Positions 5,385-13,257 of a DNA stretch of 13,257 nucleotides are shown here, piece after piece. This stretch comes from Candidatus Pelagibacterales bacterium. Its GTDB lineage: Bacteria; Pseudomonadota; Alphaproteobacteria; TMED109. Where the stretch lies: contig PCCU01000021.1 in assembly GCA_002732015.1 (NCBI GenBank), positions 1 to 13,257 on the forward strand, read 5' to 3'. A program made the position numbers and the translations under genes. Each line of letters opens with the position of its first letter. The stretch's first letter is position 1. The notes beneath the pieces were generated by a model that saw nothing but the letters and a program-made list of their open reading frames with translations, made no database searches and was not told the DNA's origin.

Positions 5385-8161
5385 GATTTGCTGTCAAATA
5401 AAGTTTCTATAATTTTGTCTTGTTCTTCAAGGTGCTTTTTAAATAATCCAGTTGCTGTAGATGCAGACTCTTTTCGCCCTACATATTTTAAGTATTGATT
5501 ATTTACTTTGGCATCGTTAAGCAGTTTAAGTAATAGTGGTTGTATAAAGTACCATGGCCCCATATTTTTTGGTTCTTCTTGGCACCAAAAAAAACTTGCA
5601 TTTTCACATTTCTTTAATTCTTCTATTAAAAGATCACTAGGAAAAGGATAGAGTTGTTCTATTCTGATAATTAAAGTAGTCGAGAGTTGTTCGTTATTAA
5701 TCTTTTCTCTTATGTCATAAAATATTTTTCCTGAACAAAAAATCACTTTCTTAATATTTTTATTTTCACCTTCTACTATAATTTTTTTAAACTTTTTGTT
5801 TTCGCCCATATCATCTAATTTTGAGACTGCTTCTTTCTTTCTAAGTAATGACTTTGGAGTAAAGATAATTAATGGCTTTCTAAACTTTCTTAACATTTGT
5901 CTTCTCAGGACATGAAAATAGTTTGCTGGAGTAGTACAATTTACAACTTGAATATTATCTTCTGCAGCCATCTGCAAGTATCTTTCTATTCTAGCTGACG
6001 AATGTTCTGGTCCTTGCCCTTCATATCCATGGGGAAGAAGAATTGTTACTCCTGACATTCTTAACCATTTTGACTCTCCGGACACTATGAATTGATCAAT
6101 AATTAATTGGGCTCCATTCGCAAAATCACCAAACTGAGCCTCCCAGAGAACTAAAGTATTGGGGTCTGCTAATGTATAACCATATTCGAAACCTAAAACA
6201 GCAGCCTCAGAAAGAGGGCTGTCTACTATTTCAACTCTGCTTCCATTTTGTAAAAAATTATTTAAAGTAGAAAATTTTTCTTCACTTTTTTGATCAACTA
6301 AAATTGCATGTCTTTGAGAAAAAGTTCCTCTTCCACAATCTTGTCCTGATAATCGTACATTTACTCCCTCATAGAGAAGAGATGCAAAAGCTAGAGACTC
6401 CGCACATGCCCAATCAATATCTTTTCCATCAGAAATTGTTTTTAATCTTTTCTGCAAAACTCTTTGCACTTTTCTATTAACTTCAAACCCCTGAGGAATT
6501 TTAGCAAGTTTTACCCCATATTCTTTTAAAGTCTTTAAGGGTAGTCCTGTAATAATATTAGGCTTGACTATACCTTTTGACTCAAAACCTGTCCATGACC
6601 CCTCCAACCAATCGGCTTTATTAGGTTTATAATTTTTTCCTACCTCTAAATCTTTTTCTAATTTCTCTGACCATTCTTCCAAAAGCTTATCAACCTCATT
6701 CTTATCAAGTACTTTTTCATCAATTAGTTTGCTAGCATAAATCTCTCTAGTTGTAGGATGACTTCTAATTTTTTCATACATTAGAGGTTGCGTAAAAGCT
6801 GGTTCATCACTTTCATTGTGTCCCTGTCTTCTATAACAAAACATATCTATCACTACATCTTTATTAAATTTTTGTCTAAACTCAGTAGCAATTCTAGCAG
6901 CGTATACAACAGCTTCAGGATCGTCTCCATTCACATGAAAGATTGGGGCTTCAACCATTAATGCCACGTCTGAACAATATGGTCCTGATCTTGAGAAGGT
7001 TGGGCTAGTAGTAAATCCAATTTGATTGTTTACTATAAAGTGTATAGTACCTCCTGTCTTATAACCTTTAAGGCCTGATAAATCTAATGTTTCAGGTACT
7101 AAGCCTTGTCCAGAAAAAGCTGCATCTCCATGCATCAACAACCCCACAACTTTTTTTCTATCAACATCATTTTTTTGGTCTTGCTTTGCCCTAACCTTTC
7201 CTACAACTACAGGGTTTACTGCCTCTAGATGGGAAGGATTAGCAGTTAATGATAAATGAACATTAATATTTTCAAAGCTTCTGTCAGAAGAAGTTCCCAA
7301 ATGATATTTTACGTCACCAGAACCTTGTACATCATCTGGATTAGATGCATTACCTTGAAATTCTGAAAAAATAGCAGAAAAAGGCTTTCCCATAAAATTA
7401 GCCAAAACATTTAATCTTCCTCTATGTGGCATTCCTAACACTACTTCTTCAATTCCATTTTTCCCACCATATTTTAGTATTTGTTCTAAAGCAGGAATAA
7501 GTGACTCTCCTCCCTCTAACCCGAATCTTTTTGTACCTGTATATTTTTTATCTAAAAAGGTTTCAAAGAATTCTGCTGCTGTAAGTCTCTCCAAAATAGC
7601 TTTCTTTCCTTTATCTGTGAATATTTCTTCGGGTTTTATATTTTCTATTTTATCCATAATCCAATCTCTTTGCTCTTTATCTTGAATATGCATAAACTGT
7701 GTTCCAATTTTTCCACAATAATATTTTTCTAGTATTTTTATTAATTCATCTAGTCTTATTTCGTTAATACCAAATACCCCATCTATAAAAACTTCTTTTT
7801 CCATTTCACTATCATTCAAACCATAAGTTTTTGGATCTAAATCAGGGATATATTTTTTTTCAGCCAAATTAAGTGGATCTAAATCTGCCTTCAAGTGACC
7901 GGCTATTCTGTATGCTCTGATTAAAAGTCTGGCTCTTAGTGAATTAGTAGTATATTCGTTTTCTTTATAATCATGTTTAATATGTTTTTTATTGTACTTA
8001 CTTGAAGGTTCATCATTAAAGCTATTATTTTTTAAAAATTCAGAAGCTTCACTATCTAAATCCTCAAAAAATATTCTCCATTTTTTATCTAAATCTTCAG
8101 GTTGATTTAGAAAAATTTCATAATAATTTTTAATTACGTTTAGATTAGATTGCTGTGTCAC
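5381..8161 (-). CDS. sucA: 2-oxoglutarate dehydrogenase E1 component, thiamine diphosphate-dependent
   Basis: A 926-residue E1o (E. coli SucA is 933). It decarboxylates 2-oxoglutarate and succinylates the lipoyl group of SucB. The N-terminal segment (about 5-40, with YYEIFLNQPEDLDKKWRIFF) matches the E2-contacting region typical of E1o. Substrate-pocket histidines appear as H246 (GMPHRGRLNVLANF) and H287 (GDVKYHLGTSSDR). The ThDP/Mg motif runs from HGDAAFSGQG (344-351) to VNNQIGF (377-383). Further signatures are CYRRQGHNESDEPAFTQP (442-459), the transketolase-like domain with SERF-type WEAQFGDFANGAQ, and the C-terminal LYPFPSDLLIEEL and PKNMGPW. The start is GTG at 8159-8161 with a strong GAGGAG immediately upstream at 8165-8170, one of only two clear ribosome binding sites in the run. 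The gap to sucD is 7 nt, and the stop overlaps the sucB ATG by 4 nt. Confidence 0.97.
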   Translation of the reverse strand: MTQQSNLNVIKNYYEIFLNQPEDLDKKWRIFFEDLDSEASEFLKNNSFNDEPSSKYNKKHIKHDYKENEYTTNSLRARLLIRAYRIAGHLKADLDPLNLAEKKYIPDLDPKTYGLNDSEMEKEVFIDGVFGINEIRLDELIKILEKYYCGKIGTQFMHIQDKEQRDWIMDKIENIKPEEIFTDKGKKAILERLTAAEFFETFLDKKYTGTKRFGLEGGESLIPALEQILKYGGKNGIEEVVLGMPHRGRLNVLANFMGKPFSAIFSEFQGNASNPDDVQGSGDVKYHLGTSSDRSFENINVHLSLTANPSHLEAVNPVVVGKVRAKQDQKNDVDRKKVVGLLMHGDAAFSGQGLVPETLDLSGLKGYKTGGTIHFIVNNQIGFTTSPTFSRSGPYCSDVALMVEAPIFHVNGDDPEAVVYAARIATEFRQKFNKDVVIDMFCYRRQGHNESDEPAFTQPLMYEKIRSHPTTREIYASKLIDEKVLDKNEVDKLLEEWSEKLEKDLEVGKNYKPNKADWLEGSWTGFESKGIVKPNIITGLPLKTLKEYGVKLAKIPQGFEVNRKVQRVLQKRLKTISDGKDIDWACAESLAFASLLYEGVNVRLSGQDCGRGTFSQRHAILVDQKSEEKFSTLNNFLQNGSRVEIVDSPLSEAAVLGFEYGYTLADPNTLVLWEAQFGDFANGAQLIIDQFIVSGESKWLRMSGVTILLPHGYEGQGPEHSSARIERYLQMAAEDNIQVVNCTTPANYFHVLRRQMLRKFRKPLIIFTPKSLLRKKEAVSKLDDMGENKKFKKIIVEGENKNIKKVIFCSGKIFYDIREKINNEQLSTTLIIRIEQLYPFPSDLLIEELKKCENASFFWCQEEPKNMGPWYFIQPLLLKLLNDAKVNNQYLKYVGRKESASTATGLFKKHLEEQDKIIETLFDSKS

Positions 8162-8164
8162 TAT

Positions 8165-8170
8165 CTCCTC
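8165..8170 (-). promoter_or_regulatory. Strong ribosome binding site for sucA
   Basis: On the minus strand GAGGAG lies 3 nt before the GTG start of sucA and overlaps the TGA stop of sucD (8169-8171). It supports the GTG start and suggests that sucA can be initiated independently of upstream translation. The 3-nt spacing is shorter than usual. Confidence 0.7.
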
Positions 8171-9041
8171 ATTTCAACAATTCATAAAGTGTTTTTCCCA
8201 TTAAAGCAGGTGACATAGAAATTTTTACATCCGCTGATTTTAATGCTTCTATTTTATCTTCTGCTGTACCTTTACCACCAGCTATTATTGCACCAGCATG
8301 GCCCATTCTTTTTCCTTTAGGTGCTGTTAACCCTGCTATAAACGCAACCATAGGTTTTTTAATTTTAGATTTTTTTATAAAATCTGCAGCATCTTCTTCT
8401 GCATTACCTCCAATTTCGCCTATCATAATAATAGAACTTGTTTCGCTATCTTTTAGAAATAGATCTATAATATCTATGAAGTTTGTACCAGGGATAGGAT
8501 CTCCTCCAATACCTATACATGAAGACTGTCCAAGCCCTATTTGCGAGGTTTGATATACTGCTTCATAAGTTAAGGTGCCTGATTTAGAAACTATTCCTAC
8601 ATTACCTTTTGAATGAATATGCCCTGGCATAATTCCAATTTTACATTCTTCAGGAGTAATCACTCCAGGACAATTAGGGCCAACAAGCCTACTTTTTGAT
8701 TGTAATAACTTATTATAAACCTTAGTCATATCATGTTGAGGAATTCCTTCAGTAATGCAAACTATTAGTTCTATTTCAGAATCTATAGCCTCTAAGATAG
8801 CATCTGCAGCAAATGGTGGAGGAACATAGATAACAGTAGCATTAGCATCAGTTTTTTCTTTAGCTTCTATAACTGTATTAAATACAGGCAATCCCAAATG
8901 TTTTTCTCCTCCTCTATTAGGAGTTACTCCCCCGACCAAATTAGTCCCATACTGAATTGCCTGCTCAGAATGGAAAGTTCCCTGAGACCCAGTAAATCCC
9001 TGACAAATTACTTTTGTAACTTTATTTATTAAAATTGACAT
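8169..9041 (-). CDS. sucD: Succinyl-CoA synthetase, alpha subunit
   Basis: The 290-residue alpha subunit of succinate-CoA ligase, which with SucC converts succinyl-CoA to succinate while making ATP or GTP through a phosphohistidine. The N-terminal CoA-binding Rossmann domain shows GFTGSQGTFH (15-24) and GGVTPNRGG (37-45). The ligase domain has GPNCPGVITP (121-130), VSKSGTLTYE (151-160) and GIGGDPIPGTNF (177-188). The phosphorylated histidine is H248 in GKRMGHAGAIIAGG. Length and motif order are those of E. coli SucD, with no truncation. The ATG lies 6 A/T-only bases after the sucC stop with no Shine-Dalgarno, so translational coupling to sucC is likely and fits the need for equal subunit amounts. 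Confidence 0.97.
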   Translation of the reverse strand: MSILINKVTKVICQGFTGSQGTFHSEQAIQYGTNLVGGVTPNRGGEKHLGLPVFNTVIEAKEKTDANATVIYVPPPFAADAILEAIDSEIELIVCITEGIPQHDMTKVYNKLLQSKSRLVGPNCPGVITPEECKIGIMPGHIHSKGNVGIVSKSGTLTYEAVYQTSQIGLGQSSCIGIGGDPIPGTNFIDIIDLFLKDSETSSIIMIGEIGGNAEEDAADFIKKSKIKKPMVAFIAGLTAPKGKRMGHAGAIIAGGKGTAEDKIEALKSADVKISMSPALMGKTLYELLK

Positions 9042-9047
9042 ATTTTT

Positions 9048-10214
9048 TTAGTTACCTTCTACTACTTTAACTATTTTTTCAGCAGCCTCCTCTAAATCAG
9101 AAGCAGCAATAATATCTAAATTAGACTCTTGTAAAATTTTTTTACCTTCTTCTACATTAGTTCCCTCTAGCCTCACAACTAACGGTTTATTTAGATTAAT
9201 TTCTTTTGCTGCTTCGACAATTCCTTCTGCAATAATATCACACCTCATTATTCCTCCAAAAATATTTACCAATATTGCCTCTACGTCCTTATCAGAAATA
9301 ATTATTTGAAAAGCTCCTTTAACTTTTTCTTTGGAAGCACCTCCTCCTACATCAAGAAAGTTAGCTGGTGAAGAACCTTTTAATTTTATAATATCCATAG
9401 TTGCCATTGCTAATCCAGCTCCATTAACCATACAACCTATTTTACCATCAAGCTTAACATAGCTAAGATCATATTTCTCAGCTTCCAATTCTTTTGGGTC
9501 TACTTCTGTTTCATCAAGAAGATCCTTTAAGTCTTGATTTCTAAATAAAGCATTATCATCAATATTTACTTTGGCATCTAATGCCATTACTTCATTTTGA
9601 TTTGTTAAGATTAAAGGGTTAATTTCCACTAAAGTAAAATCTTTTTCACTTGCCAACTTAGATAATAAATTAACTTGTTTTGAAAAACTTTTCAAAGCCT
9701 CCTTAGGTAAGAGTAAATTAAAGCCTAGCTGTCTTATTTGATAATCTTTTATTCCTTCTGATGGATCTATCAAAACCTTAAATATTTTTTCTGGTGTCTC
9801 TTCTGCAACTTTCTCTATATCCATACCACCTTCTGTAGAAGCCATCATTACAAACTTTCCTTTGGATCTATCTAGGACTATACCTAAATAAAATTCTTTT
9901 TTTATTTCACATGCTTGCTCTATATAAACTTTAAGAACTTTTTTTCCTTTTGCACCAGTTTGTGGTGTTACCAGATTCATTCCTAAAATAGACTCAGATA
10001 GTTCTTTAACTTCTTTCAAAGAGTTGGCAATTTTTATCCCTCCTCCTTTTCCTCTGCCACCGGCATGAATTTGAGCTTTAACTACCCATTTAGCAGAATC
10101 AATTTTTTTTGCTATATCAACTGCCTCTTCAGAAGAAAACGCAACGTTTCCTTTAAGAATGTTAAGGCCGTATTCTCTAAATAAGTTTTTAGCTTGATAT
10201 TCATGTATATTCAT
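9048..10214 (-). CDS. sucC: Succinyl-CoA synthetase, beta subunit (ADP/GDP-forming)
   Basis: The 388-residue beta subunit, which binds the nucleotide and succinate. The ATP-grasp domain (about 1-240) starts with the family signature MNIHEYQAKNLFREYG and contains KAQIHAGGRGKGGGIK (46-61). The Mg2+ ligands are N199 (LVEINPL) and D213 (ALDAKV). The C-terminal CoA-ligase domain carries MVNGAGLAMATMD (262-274), NFLDVGGGA (285-293) and NIFGGIMRCDIIAEGI (317-332), which accept the phosphohistidine loop of SucD. Length equals that of E. coli SucC (388). A single base separates the mdh stop from its ATG, and no Shine-Dalgarno is visible. I would not assign ADP or GDP specificity from sequence alone. 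Confidence 0.97.
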   Translation of the reverse strand: MNIHEYQAKNLFREYGLNILKGNVAFSSEEAVDIAKKIDSAKWVVKAQIHAGGRGKGGGIKIANSLKEVKELSESILGMNLVTPQTGAKGKKVLKVYIEQACEIKKEFYLGIVLDRSKGKFVMMASTEGGMDIEKVAEETPEKIFKVLIDPSEGIKDYQIRQLGFNLLLPKEALKSFSKQVNLLSKLASEKDFTLVEINPLILTNQNEVMALDAKVNIDDNALFRNQDLKDLLDETEVDPKELEAEKYDLSYVKLDGKIGCMVNGAGLAMATMDIIKLKGSSPANFLDVGGGASKEKVKGAFQIIISDKDVEAILVNIFGGIMRCDIIAEGIVEAAKEINLNKPLVVRLEGTNVEEGKKILQESNLDIIAASDLEEAAEKIVKVVEGN

Positions 10215-10215
10215 T

Positions 10216-11175
10216 TTAGATTTTTGTTTTTATTTTTTTTACTATATTAATAAGATTTTTAACTGATTTTACTGATTTGACAAACATTTTCTTTTCTTCT
10301 GAGTTTAGTTTTACTTCAATGACTTTTTCTACTCCTTTTTTACCTATAATAACAGGTACACCTACATAGAAATTTTTAACACCATACTCTCCATTCAAAA
10401 ATGCCGCACAAGGCAATATTCTTTTTTTATCCTTTAAAAAAGACTCAGCCATAGCTAAAGCAGACGAAGCTGGTGCATAAAATGCTGACCCAGTTTTTAA
10501 TAAGCTAACTATCTCTCCTCCTCCTGATCTTGTTCTTTCAACAATTTTATTTACACTTTTATTATCTATTAATTTCATTTTAACTAATTCTGGAAGGGGG
10601 ATGCCTCCTACATTAGAAAACCTTACCAATGGGACCATTGTGTCTCCATGACCACCTAATACAAATGCAGATACATCTTCAACTGAAACTTTCATATGAT
10701 TTGCAATAAAATATCTAAACCTTGCACTGTCTAAAACTCCAGCCATACCAACTACCTTTTGATGTGGCAATTTAGAAAACTCTCTTAAAGCCCAAACCAT
10801 TGCATCTAGCGGGTTAGTTATACATATGACAAAGGACCCTGGACTATATTTTTTTATAGCCTCACCAACGTTTTTCATTACTTTTAAATTAATTTCAATT
10901 AAATCATCTCTAGACATGCCAGGCTTTCTTGGAGACCCTGCGGTAACGATTATTACATCGGAGTTTTTAATTCTAGAAAAGTTATTTGAACCAGTCAGGT
11001 CAACATCAAATCCATCTACTGGTGAAGATTCGGCAATATCTAAACTTTTACCTTGTGGTATACCTTTAGCAATATCTAATAAAATAACATCTGCTAATTC
11101 TTTTAATCCAATAAGATGAGCTAAAGTACCTCCTATATTTCCTGCTCCTATTAAACTGATTTTTTTTCTTGCCAC
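10216..11175 (-). CDS. mdh: Malate dehydrogenase, LDH-like type
   Basis: A 319-residue NAD-dependent malate dehydrogenase that interconverts malate and oxaloacetate. It belongs to the lactate-dehydrogenase-like MDH group found in alphaproteobacteria and many Gram-positives, not the E. coli type. Visible are the NAD fold LIGAGNIGGTLAH (8-20) with acidic D34, the substrate loop AGSPRKPGMSRDDL (79-92) whose R83 specifies a dicarboxylate where LDH has Gln, the substrate arginines R89 and R152 (LDSARFRYF), and the catalytic histidine H176 in GGHGDTMVP. The start is GTG (11173-11175), supported by AAGGAG at 11182-11187 six bases upstream, inside the end of zapE. One base separates it from zapE and one from sucC. 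Its position directly ahead of sucCDAB-lpd is the conserved alphaproteobacterial arrangement. Confidence 0.97.
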   Translation of the reverse strand: MARKKISLIGAGNIGGTLAHLIGLKELADVILLDIAKGIPQGKSLDIAESSPVDGFDVDLTGSNNFSRIKNSDVIIVTAGSPRKPGMSRDDLIEINLKVMKNVGEAIKKYSPGSFVICITNPLDAMVWALREFSKLPHQKVVGMAGVLDSARFRYFIANHMKVSVEDVSAFVLGGHGDTMVPLVRFSNVGGIPLPELVKMKLIDNKSVNKIVERTRSGGGEIVSLLKTGSAFYAPASSALAMAESFLKDKKRILPCAAFLNGEYGVKNFYVGVPVIIGKKGVEKVIEVKLNSEEKKMFVKSVKSVKNLINIVKKIKTKI

Positions 11176-11176
11176 T

Positions 11177-12275
11177 TTATTCTCCTTTTCTATTTTTAAC
11201 CCAAGCTTTTGTAGTCATTTCCTTTATTCTAGAAGCTGTTCTAAGAAATGGAAGTTCTTTATTTTTTTTTAAAATAAAAATGTTTTCTATATTTTTCTCT
11301 GCTCTTATAACTAGGTTATTTTTTTTTTCATAAATAATATCAATTAAGGTAATAAATCTCCTTGCCTCATTATACATATTCTTATCTAAAACAGGAATAT
11401 CATCAATTAAAAACCATTCGAAAACTCCTGACATTGCAATATAATCGTTTGGTGAAAACTTATAAGAACAAATGAATTTAAAATCAACTACAACTATTTT
11501 ATTTAGTGTCTTATCAAAAACTAAATTTCTTCCTAGAGATTTAATTGATGTAGTCTTGAATTTGTAGTTTTTTTGTAGTGAATTTAAAATATTATAAAAT
11601 GCATTATGAGAATTTTTATTCAAAGGATACTTGTAAAAAAAATTCTTAAAATTTTTTTTTTCTTTTTCTCTAAGGTCAAGATTATTATTTATTTTTACTA
11701 AACACATCCTTGTTTCAATGATATTTATAAATGGAGCAAATTGATCTCTTTGAAGGCCATGTTTGTACAAATCTTTTGGTATAAAGTTTGATGTTATTAT
11801 AAAACAAATATTCTTTTCAAGTAACGCTTTAAACAACTTTGAAACTATCATTGCATCAGCGATATCTATTATTTCCAGCTCATCAAAACAAATTAATTTA
11901 TATTTTTTTGATATTTTAGTAGCAATTTTTTCCAAAGGTTTTTTAGATTTTTCTTCTCTAAGTAAATTAACTTGTTTATGTACCATTGACATAAATTCTT
12001 GAAAATGAACTCTTAAAATTTTTTTTTCTAAATTGTTTTCTTTTAAAAATTTCAAAAAAATGTTAGCTATGTAGGTTTTGCCGCCACCAGGAAGACCAAA
12101 TACGTAAGTACTTGTTTTATTATTTTTAGTAAACCTAGAATAAAATTTTTTAGAAGAAAAAACTAACTCAAAGACTTCATTGAGTCTTTTTACTAATTCA
12201 ATCTGAAATACATGCGACTCAATTTTTTTTTTCTACTGCAAAGTTATAGTAATTAATGAATTTATTATTGACCAT
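11177..12275 (-). CDS. zapE: Cell division AAA+ ATPase ZapE (AFG1-like), with a frame break near the N-terminus
   Basis: An AFG1/ZapE-family P-loop ATPase. E. coli ZapE acts at the division ring under stress, and mitochondrial AFG1/LACE1 has been linked to respiratory-complex turnover. Motifs, numbered for the repaired protein of about 365 residues, are Walker A FGLPGGGKTYIANIF (59-73), Walker B LICFDELEIIDIADAM (127-142), sensor-like FIITSNF (about 158-164), GLQRDQFAPFI, and EARRFITLIDIIYE near the C-terminus. A TTG at 12053-12055 would give 292 residues but omits the Walker A, so it cannot be the true start. The frame stays open up to a TAG at 12233-12235 without ATG, GTG or TTG. An ATG at 12273-12275, 4 nt after the mmsA stop, encodes MVNNKFINYYNFAVEKK, a fitting ZapE N-terminus, but joins the body only if the A10 run (T at 12223-12232) is read as nine A. 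Broken gene, assembly error or slippage are all possible. Confidence 0.88.
11182..11187 (-). promoter_or_regulatory. Strong ribosome binding site for mdh
   Basis: AAGGAG on the minus strand lies 6 nt before the mdh GTG, within the last codons of zapE. Sequence and spacing are near ideal, and it settles the GTG as the start. It would let mdh be translated well even if zapE translation fails or is weak. Confidence 0.8.
12223..12232 (-). other. A10 homopolymer at the zapE frame break
   Basis: Ten A on the coding strand follow GTAG and precede TTGAG. Read as is, the ATG at 12273-12275 runs into TGA right after the tract (18 codons). With nine A (or twelve) it continues as EKKIESHVFQIELVKRL into the intact ZapE frame with its Walker A. 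Confidence 0.65.
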
Positions 12276-12279
12276 TTAA

Positions 12280-13257
12280 TTATCCAAGTGTTGGCATTTT
12301 AAACTCTGCCCCTTGTCTAATACCTTGCGGCCACTTAGAAGTTACTGTCTTTACTTTTGTATAAAATCTTATCGCTTCCATTCCATATGCATTATGGCCA
12401 CCAAAAATTGAATTCTTCCATCCTCCAAAACTATAATATGCAACGGGAACTGGAATAGGAATATTTACTCCAATCATTCCTATATTTGCCTCGTTTGAGA
12501 AATCCCTAGCCGTGTCACCATCTCTAGTAAAGATTGAACAGCCATTACCGTAAGGATTTTCTTTTACTAACTTCAATGCTTGGTCATAATTATCTGCTCT
12601 TACTATACTAAGGACAGGCCCAAAAATTTCTTCCTTATATATACTCATATTAGTTTTTACGTTATCAAATAAACAAGGTCCTATGAAATAACCACTTTCA
12701 TATCCTTGTAACTTAATATCTCGACCATCTATTAGTAAATCAGCACCGTCGTCTACTCCACTAGAAATTAAAGACTTTATTCTATCTAAGGCTTGCTTGC
12801 TTACGACAGGTCCCATCTCTGAATTTTTGTCATTATATGGACCTACTTTAATTTGATTTATTTTTGGCGTGATGCTTTTGATTAAATCATCCGCTACATT
12901 TCCTACTGCAACAGCTACCGATATAGCCATGCATCTTTCGCCTGCAGAACCGAATGCGGCACCTATTAAAGCATCGGATGCCTGCTCTACATCTGCATCT
13001 GGCATAACAACCATATGATTCTTTGCGCTCCCCAAAGCCTGAACTCTCTTATTATAAGAAGCAGATTTTTGATAAATATATGAAGCAACTTTACTAGACC
13101 CAACGAAACTTATAGAAGAAATATTTTTATTTTCAATTAATGCATCGACCACTTCTTTATCCCCATTAATAACATTTACAAGCCCTTTTGGTGCTCCAGC
13201 TTTTTCATATAGCTCTACTAATTTTAGGGTGCTAGAAGGATCTCTTTCTGACGGTTT
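12280..13257 (-). CDS. mmsA: Methylmalonate-semialdehyde dehydrogenase (CoA-acylating), C-terminal 325 residues
   Basis: A CoA-dependent aldehyde dehydrogenase that oxidises methylmalonate or malonate semialdehyde to propionyl-CoA or acetyl-CoA, in valine, inositol and beta-alanine breakdown. The frame is open to the window edge, beginning KPSERDPSSTLKLVEL, so roughly the first third of a protein near 500 residues is missing. Diagnostic MmsA features are GLVNVINGDKEVVDAL, ISFVGSSKVASYIY, QALGSAKNHMVVMPDAD (the Asn-His motif that sets this family apart from ordinary aldehyde dehydrogenases), and the catalytic cysteine in GSAGERCMAISVAV (residue 109 of the fragment). The EIFGPVLSIVR and GMIGVNIPIPVPVAYYSFGGW motifs and the end GAEFKMPTLG also match MmsA. 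The stop lies 4 nt before the putative zapE ATG, so it is the first visible gene of the minus-strand run. Confidence 0.95.
   Translation of the reverse strand, partial: KPSERDPSSTLKLVELYEKAGAPKGLVNVINGDKEVVDALIENKNISSISFVGSSKVASYIYQKSASYNKRVQALGSAKNHMVVMPDADVEQASDALIGAAFGSAGERCMAISVAVAVGNVADDLIKSITPKINQIKVGPYNDKNSEMGPVVSKQALDRIKSLISSGVDDGADLLIDGRDIKLQGYESGYFIGPCLFDNVKTNMSIYKEEIFGPVLSIVRADNYDQALKLVKENPYGNGCSIFTRDGDTARDFSNEANIGMIGVNIPIPVPVAYYSFGGWKNSIFGGHNAYGMEAIRFYTKVKTVTSKWPQGIRQGAEFKMPTLG

Noticed and set aside
10826..11119. 97-codon plus-strand frame antisense to mdh, and a 79-codon one at 11763-12002 antisense to zapE
   Set aside because: Both are shadows of conserved coding sequence with no recognisable features or start signals.
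11177..12055. zapE as a 292-residue protein from the TTG at 12053-12055
   Set aside because: That start removes the Walker A motif, which is present in the same frame just upstream, so the TTG is merely the first permitted start codon in an open frame.

Overview
This is an AT-rich, very tightly packed stretch of a bacterial chromosome. It carries primary-metabolism and chromosome-maintenance genes, not accessory DNA. The set (LDH-like mdh, sucC, sucD, sucA, sucB, lpdA in one run, with zapE and mmsA upstream and xerC, a small transaldolase and priA beyond the other end) recalls the conserved alphaproteobacterial TCA cluster. Low GC, 1-7 nt spacers, 4-nt overlaps, few Shine-Dalgarno sequences and Lys/Asn/Ile-rich proteins suggest a streamlined alphaproteobacterium such as a SAR11-type marine lineage or a relative. 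I cannot fix the lineage from sequence alone.

Layout: (1) 1-722, minus strand: the N-terminal third of primosomal helicase PriA, cut by the window edge. (2) 759-2386, plus strand: a TalC-type transaldolase and the XerC-type tyrosine recombinase, overlapping by 4 nt. (3) 2395-13257, minus strand: one uninterrupted gene run, read right to left as mmsA (5' end outside the window), zapE, mdh, sucC, sucD, sucA, sucB, lpdA. No gap inside this run exceeds 7 nt, so it looks like one transcription unit with its promoter beyond the right edge. A short palindrome separates the convergent xerC and lpdA ends. There is no gene-free stretch over 300 bases, and I saw no RNA genes, insertion sequences, CRISPR arrays or prophage.

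The minus-strand run encodes three consecutive TCA activities. 2-oxoglutarate dehydrogenase (SucA, SucB, Lpd) makes succinyl-CoA, SucCD converts it to succinate with nucleotide triphosphate formation, and Mdh makes oxaloacetate. MmsA yields propionyl-CoA, which in many bacteria reaches the cycle as succinyl-CoA.

I found no new multi-gene system. Two observations merit attention. First, both priA and zapE lack a usable in-frame start, and in each an ATG-started N-terminus can be joined to the conserved body only by a one-base change in a run of exactly ten A. This may be assembly error, transcriptional slippage or a phase-variable tract. Second, the E2 subunit SucB has two lipoyl domains and a rearranged, partly duplicated subunit-binding region, unlike the usual one-lipoyl proteobacterial form.
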